In this document: positions 58,956-64,000 of the stretch, one piece after another
Layout: each line of letters opens with the position of its first letter
Position numbering within the stretch: position 1 is the first letter of the stretch
Origin: Scylla paramamosain
Taxonomy: Eukaryota > Arthropoda > Malacostraca > Decapoda > Portunidae
Assembly: GCF_035594125.1 (NCBI RefSeq)
Contig: NC_087156.1
Span: 10,581,600-10,645,599, forward strand
Direction: 5' to 3'
DNA: 64,000 nucleotides
Notes under the pieces: model-generated
Told to the model about the DNA's origin: nothing
What the model saw: only the letters and a program-made list of their open reading frames with translations
Databases searched by the model: none
Program-made: the position numbers and the translations under genes

Positions 58956-61216
58956 TGCATGCATTTTGGCGTTTCTTTTTTTTTTACGTAACAAGCTCAA
59001 AAACACTGAAAATACTTCTTTATGGTAATGCTATTTTTTATTTTTGTTTTTATCCATAAAAGGGTGTTTTGCAGGTGTTTTATCGTTTTGGTGCGTAAGC
59101 ACCTGAAAAAAAAATCTAAAAAAAATAAGACATTTTGGTAATGCTGTTTTCTATTCCCATATAAGGCGCTTTCAATGCTTTTTAGCATTTTGGTGCCTAG
59201 GACGCTCATAATAACTCAAGAGACACGTATCTGGAAATCTCGTTTATTTTTACTGCAGGCATTTTGGTGTATTGGTACCTTACAGTGAAATACCCTGAAA
59301 ATACACGTTTTTGGTATTGTTATTCTGTTTCTCTATAAAAAGTGTTACTCATGTGTTTTAGAGTTTCAAACGTAAGAAGATCAAAAACACTCCCAATACA
59401 CTATTCTCGTAATGTCCTTTCTTTTTCCGAAATTAAGGATACTTTGCATGAATTTTGGCATTTTTTACGTAACAAACTCAAAAACTAAAAAAAAAAAATT
59501 ATAATATTATTTTGTTTCTCCGTAACATATATTTTGCATGTGTTTTAGCATTTTCCTACGTAAGAAGCTCAAAAATCTCAATGGACACGTTTTTCGTAAT
59601 GTTGTATTCTATTCCCACTGAGGGTGATTGCCATGCTTTCTTAAGTTTTCATGGCTAACATCCTCAAAAATACTTAAAAGACACGTTTCCTGTGAGATCA
59701 TTTCGTATCCTCGTATCAAAAGCTTTACAGGCATTTTGGCGTTTTATAATATAACAAGGTGAAAAAACTCAAAATACACGTTTTTCTTAATGTTGTTTTG
59801 TTTCTTCAAGTAAACGAGCTTAAAAGCACAAATCACAAATCATAAATATTAATGCGTTTTCGCGTTTTGGTACCTAACAACCTAAAAAAAACTTTCATAA
59901 TGCATACTTTTCGAAATGTCTTTTCGTTTCCCCATAGAGTACTTTGTATGCATTTTGTCATTTTTCTCCGTAACAAGCTGAAAAACACACAAAATAATTT
60001 ATTTTTCGTAATGATATTTTCACCATTAAGATTTCTTCCATACGTTTTTGTGTTTTGGTACGTAAAAAGTTAAAGAACACTTTTTTCCTCTCATATAGAT
60101 TGATTTCCATGCTTTTTAGCGTTTTGGTGCCTAGCACGCACAAAAAAAAAAAAAAAAAAACTCAGATGACACGTTTCTATTAATGTCATATCGTTTCCTG
60201 TTTGCAGGCATTTTCAGGTTTTAGTACCCAACGATGTGAAATACAAAAAAAGAAAAAAAAGGAAAAAAAAACACGTTTTTGGTAATGTTCCGTATAGAGT
60301 GCTATTCATGCGTTTTAGCGGTTTTGTACCTAAGAAACTCAAAAAACACTCCTATTAAACGTTCTTTGGAAATTTGCATGTATTTAGAAATATAGTGTAC
60401 TTCCAATGCATTTTCATTTTTTTTGGACGTAACATGCTGAAAAACACGCAAAATACTTATTTTACTAATGTTATTGTGTTTCTCCATGAAGGATAATTTG
60501 AATTTTTTTTTGGTGTGTGTTTCTGTACCGAATTATCTCAAAAACACTCTAAAGACATGTTTTTTGGTAAATTTGTTTTCTATTCACGTACAGTATGCTT
60601 TGTATGCATTTTTGCGTTTTGGTACCTGACAGAGTGAATTACTCTCAAATTACACGTGTTTGGTAATGTTCTTCTCTTTCGCCATATATTCTTCTATTTT
60701 AGGGATTTGATACCTAAGAAGCTCAAGAACAGTCATTATAATATACGTTTCTCGATATGTCTTTTCGTTTACTCATATAGAGTACTTTCCATGCATTATT
60801 GTCTTTCTCTTCGTAAGAAGCTCAAAAACACTCAAAATGCTTGTTTTTTGGGCAATGTTATTTTGTTTCTCCATAAAGGATTCTTTGCAAGCGTTTTAGT
60901 GTTTTGGTACGAAATAATTTCAAAAACATCCAAAAGGCAAGTTTTTTGCTTATTTCCTTTTCCCATAAAGGATGATTTCCATTTTTTTTTTTTTTACGTG
61001 TTAGTGCCAAACGTTGAAAAAAAAAAAAACCCAAAAGGTACGTTTCTGATAATATCGTTTCGTTTTCTCAAATAGGGTTCTTTGCGAGTATTTTTTGTGC
61101 TTTGATACCTAATAACGTGAAATACACTCAAAATGGATGTTTTATGTAATGTTCTGTTTCTACATATAAATTACGTACTATTCAAGAATTTTATCATTTT
61201 GTTACTTAAAATCAAT
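58956..61216 (+). repeat. Satellite array, forward block
   Basis: Ordinary forward monomers from tgcatgcattttggcg onward. No gene. Confidence 0.87.
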
Positions 61217-61435
61217 AAGAATAAACAGAATAACATTACCAATAAACATGTATTTTGAGTGCTTTTGAGCTAGTTACGTACAAAAACACCAAAATGATTG
61301 CCATGCAAAATACCCTAAATGGGAAAACGAAAATACATTAAGAAAAACGTGTATTATGAGTGTTTTTGAGCTTCCTAAGTACCAAAAACACTAAAACGCT
61401 TAAATAGTACTCTATATTTAAAACCAGAACAACTT
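61217..61435 (-). repeat. Satellite array, inverted block 4 (~220 bp)
   Basis: About two reversed monomers (cagaataacattaccaa, later gagcttcctaagtaccaaa) lie between forward monomers. The right switch is near atctggcacttggtttctacg. Confidence 0.82.
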
Positions 61436-63652
61436 TTTTATCTGGCACTTGGTTTCTACGTAACAACCTGAAAAGAAAATATAAAAAAAAAATTTTTGGT
61501 ATTGTTTTTATGTTTCACTATAATAGGGTGTTTTGCATTCATTTTAGCATTTTGGTACGTAACAAGTAAAAAAAAAAGAAACTGAAAATATACGTAATAT
61601 TGTTCATAATATTGTTCTGTAATCACATACAGTGTCATTTCCATGCCTTTTTAGCGTTTTGGTGCCTAAGACGCTCAAAAAAAAAAAAAAAAAAACTCAA
61701 AAGATATGTTTCTGGTAATGTCGTTTCGTCTCCCTATGCTTTGCAAGCATTTTGACATTTTGGTACGTAAAAATATGAAAAACAATCAAAATACCCTTTT
61801 TTGGTAATGTTCCGTTTCTCCATATAGAGTGCTATTAGCATATTTTTGCGTTTTGGTACCTAAGCTCCAAAACACTCAGAATACACGTTCCTCGAAATAT
61901 GTTTCCATTTTCCTAATAAGGGTTCTCTGCATGCACTTTGGCGTTTTTCTATGTAATTTTCTCCTCTAAAAAAACTCAAAATACACGGGTTTGGTAATGT
62001 TATTCTGTTTCTTTATAAAGGGTATTTTGCATTTGTTCTGACGTTTTTTTACGTAAGATCAAAACCACTTCAAAGACACGTTATTTCGTGGTGTTTTGTA
62101 CTACCATATTTTGTAATAACATGTTTTGTAATACCATTTTTTTTTTTATAACATTTTGGTGACTAACACGCTCATAACCACTCAAAATACACTTTTCTGG
62201 AAATTTCATATCTCCTCATGTAGGGAGATATGAATGCCTTTTTTGTGTGTTAGTACCTAACTGTGAAAAAAAAGAACACTCATATTACACTGTTTTGGTA
62301 ATGTTGTTTCGTTTCTACTTATAGAGTGTTATTCATGCGTTTTCCGGTTTTGTTACCTAGAAATCTCAAAAACACTCATGATGCACGTTTCTCGTAATGT
62401 CTTTTCGTTTCACTACAAAGGGTACCCTGCATGCATTTTGGCGTTTTTCTACGTAAGATGCTCAAAATCACTCAAAATACTTGTTTTTGTTAATGTTATT
62501 CTGTTTCTCCATAAAGGGTGTTTTGTGTGCGTTTCAGTGTTTTGGTACGTAAGTAGATAAAAAAAGACGTTTTTGGTAATATTGTATGATTTTGACAGAT
62601 AAGGTGCGTTCCGTGGTTTTTCTCGTTTTGGTGCCTAAAGCACGCAAAACACTCAAAAAACACGTGTATGGTAATGTTGTTTCGTTTCCCCATTATTGGG
62701 ATTTGTAGGCATTTTGGGATTTTATTACCTAACAAGGTGAAAAACACTCAAAACACACGTTTAAAAACTCTTATAAATAAAGTGTTAGTCATGTTTTTTT
62801 TTTTTTCATTTTTCATACCTAAGAAGGTAAAAAACTCACGATAATTTTCTCATAATATATTTTCGTTTCAATGTGTTTTCGTTTTCGCATTTATTTTGTA
62901 TTTTGTATGCATTTTGGCATATTCATACTTAATAAGCTCAAAAAAACTCAAAGTACGAGTTTGAATTATAGTTATACTATTTCTCTTTGATTTTTTTTTT
63001 TTATGCATGTGTTTTATCGGTTTGCTACGTAAGTAGAAAAAAAAAAAACACTGAAAAGGGACGTTTTTGATAATGTTTTGGTTTCCCATATAAAGATCTT
63101 TCCATGTTTTTCTTGGTTATGGTGCCTAGCAAGTTCATAAACACTCAAAAGAAACCATTCCGAAATCTCGTTTCTTTTCCCCAAATAGGGTGTTTTGCAT
63201 GCATTTTGGCGTTCTGGTGCCTAACAATGTGAAAAACACTGAAAATAGACGTTTTTTGTAAATACGAGTATGTTCTGTTTCTTTATAGCAATGTCCTTTC
63301 GTTTCCCTATATAGAGTACATTGAATATATTTTGGCGATTTTTTTTTATATTTATTTTTTGCAAGCTCAAAAATACTGAGAATACTTGGTTTTGGCAATG
63401 CTATTTTCTTTTCCCATAGAGGGTGTTTTCCACGCGTTTTACCGTTTTGCTACATAAGAAGCTGACAAACACGCAAAAAACACGTTTTTGGTAATGGTGT
63501 TATCTATACACATATAAGGTTCTTTCCATGTTTTTTTTTTTTTTTTTCGTGCCTAACATGCACAAAAATACTGAAATAATACGTTTCTTTTAATGTCCTT
63601 TCGTTTCCCTATATAAGGGGCTTTGCAGATATTTTTGTGTTTTGATACCTAA

Positions 63653-63882
<230 letters not shown>

Positions 63883-63966
63883 CAAAATACATGTTTAGGT
63901 AATGTTATTCTTTTTCTCCATAGAGTGCTATTAACGCGTTTTTACCATTTGGAACCTAAACAGCTT

Positions 63967-64000
63967 AAAAAAAAAAAAAATATATATATATATATATATA
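63967..64000. repeat. Poly-A/(TA)n, cut by the window end
   Basis: About 14 A are followed by TA to the last base. Confidence 0.95.

Overview
The window is non-genic eukaryotic DNA, most likely from a decapod crustacean and possibly a crab. The evidence is an arthropod-type TTAGG telomeric tract, Jockey-like retroposon fragments of a type I associate with decapods, a Gypsy-family endogenous retrovirus with an insect-errantivirus-like env, and very dense (TA)n microsatellites. I see no host protein-coding gene, tRNA or rRNA. The host assignment is an inference that needs a database search.

About 75 percent of the window is one diverged satellite with a basic unit of about 95 bp. Five monomer classes (A to E) recur in the order A-B-C-D-E, making a higher-order repeat of about 470 to 480 bp. 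On the + strand a monomer starts near a tac(c/g)taa motif and ends near gcatgcattttggcgttttgg. The array runs forward except for four inverted blocks near 2.8-3.4, 42.9-43.7, 44.3-53.3 and 61.2-61.4 kb. It is interrupted by (TA)n tracts of up to about 370 bp and by shorter (CA)n, (CT)n and (ATCT)n tracts. Several (TA)n tracts replace the same part of the monomer.

Transposable elements interrupt the satellite. A 9.2-kb minus-strand Gypsy/errantivirus-like provirus (27867-37076) has two LTRs, a TGCA target duplication, gag, pol and a baculovirus-F-like env; all three genes carry stops or frameshifts. A second copy (49628-52001) keeps only the 5' LTR, leader and part of gag. Four pieces of one Jockey-like non-LTR family lie at 24.1-25.0, 26.0-26.4, 45.2-46.0 and 57.9-58.8 kb; one is a short internally deleted element and one joins RT to an inverted 5' UTR. 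A hAT-like terminal fragment lies at 23.1 kb.

The most unusual spot is 48.0-49.65 kb. A satellite segment of about 480 bp is present twice at near identity. The second copy starts directly at an interstitial (CCTAA)n telomeric tract and ends at the broken edge of the truncated provirus. This looks like a scar of break repair inside satellite heterochromatin.
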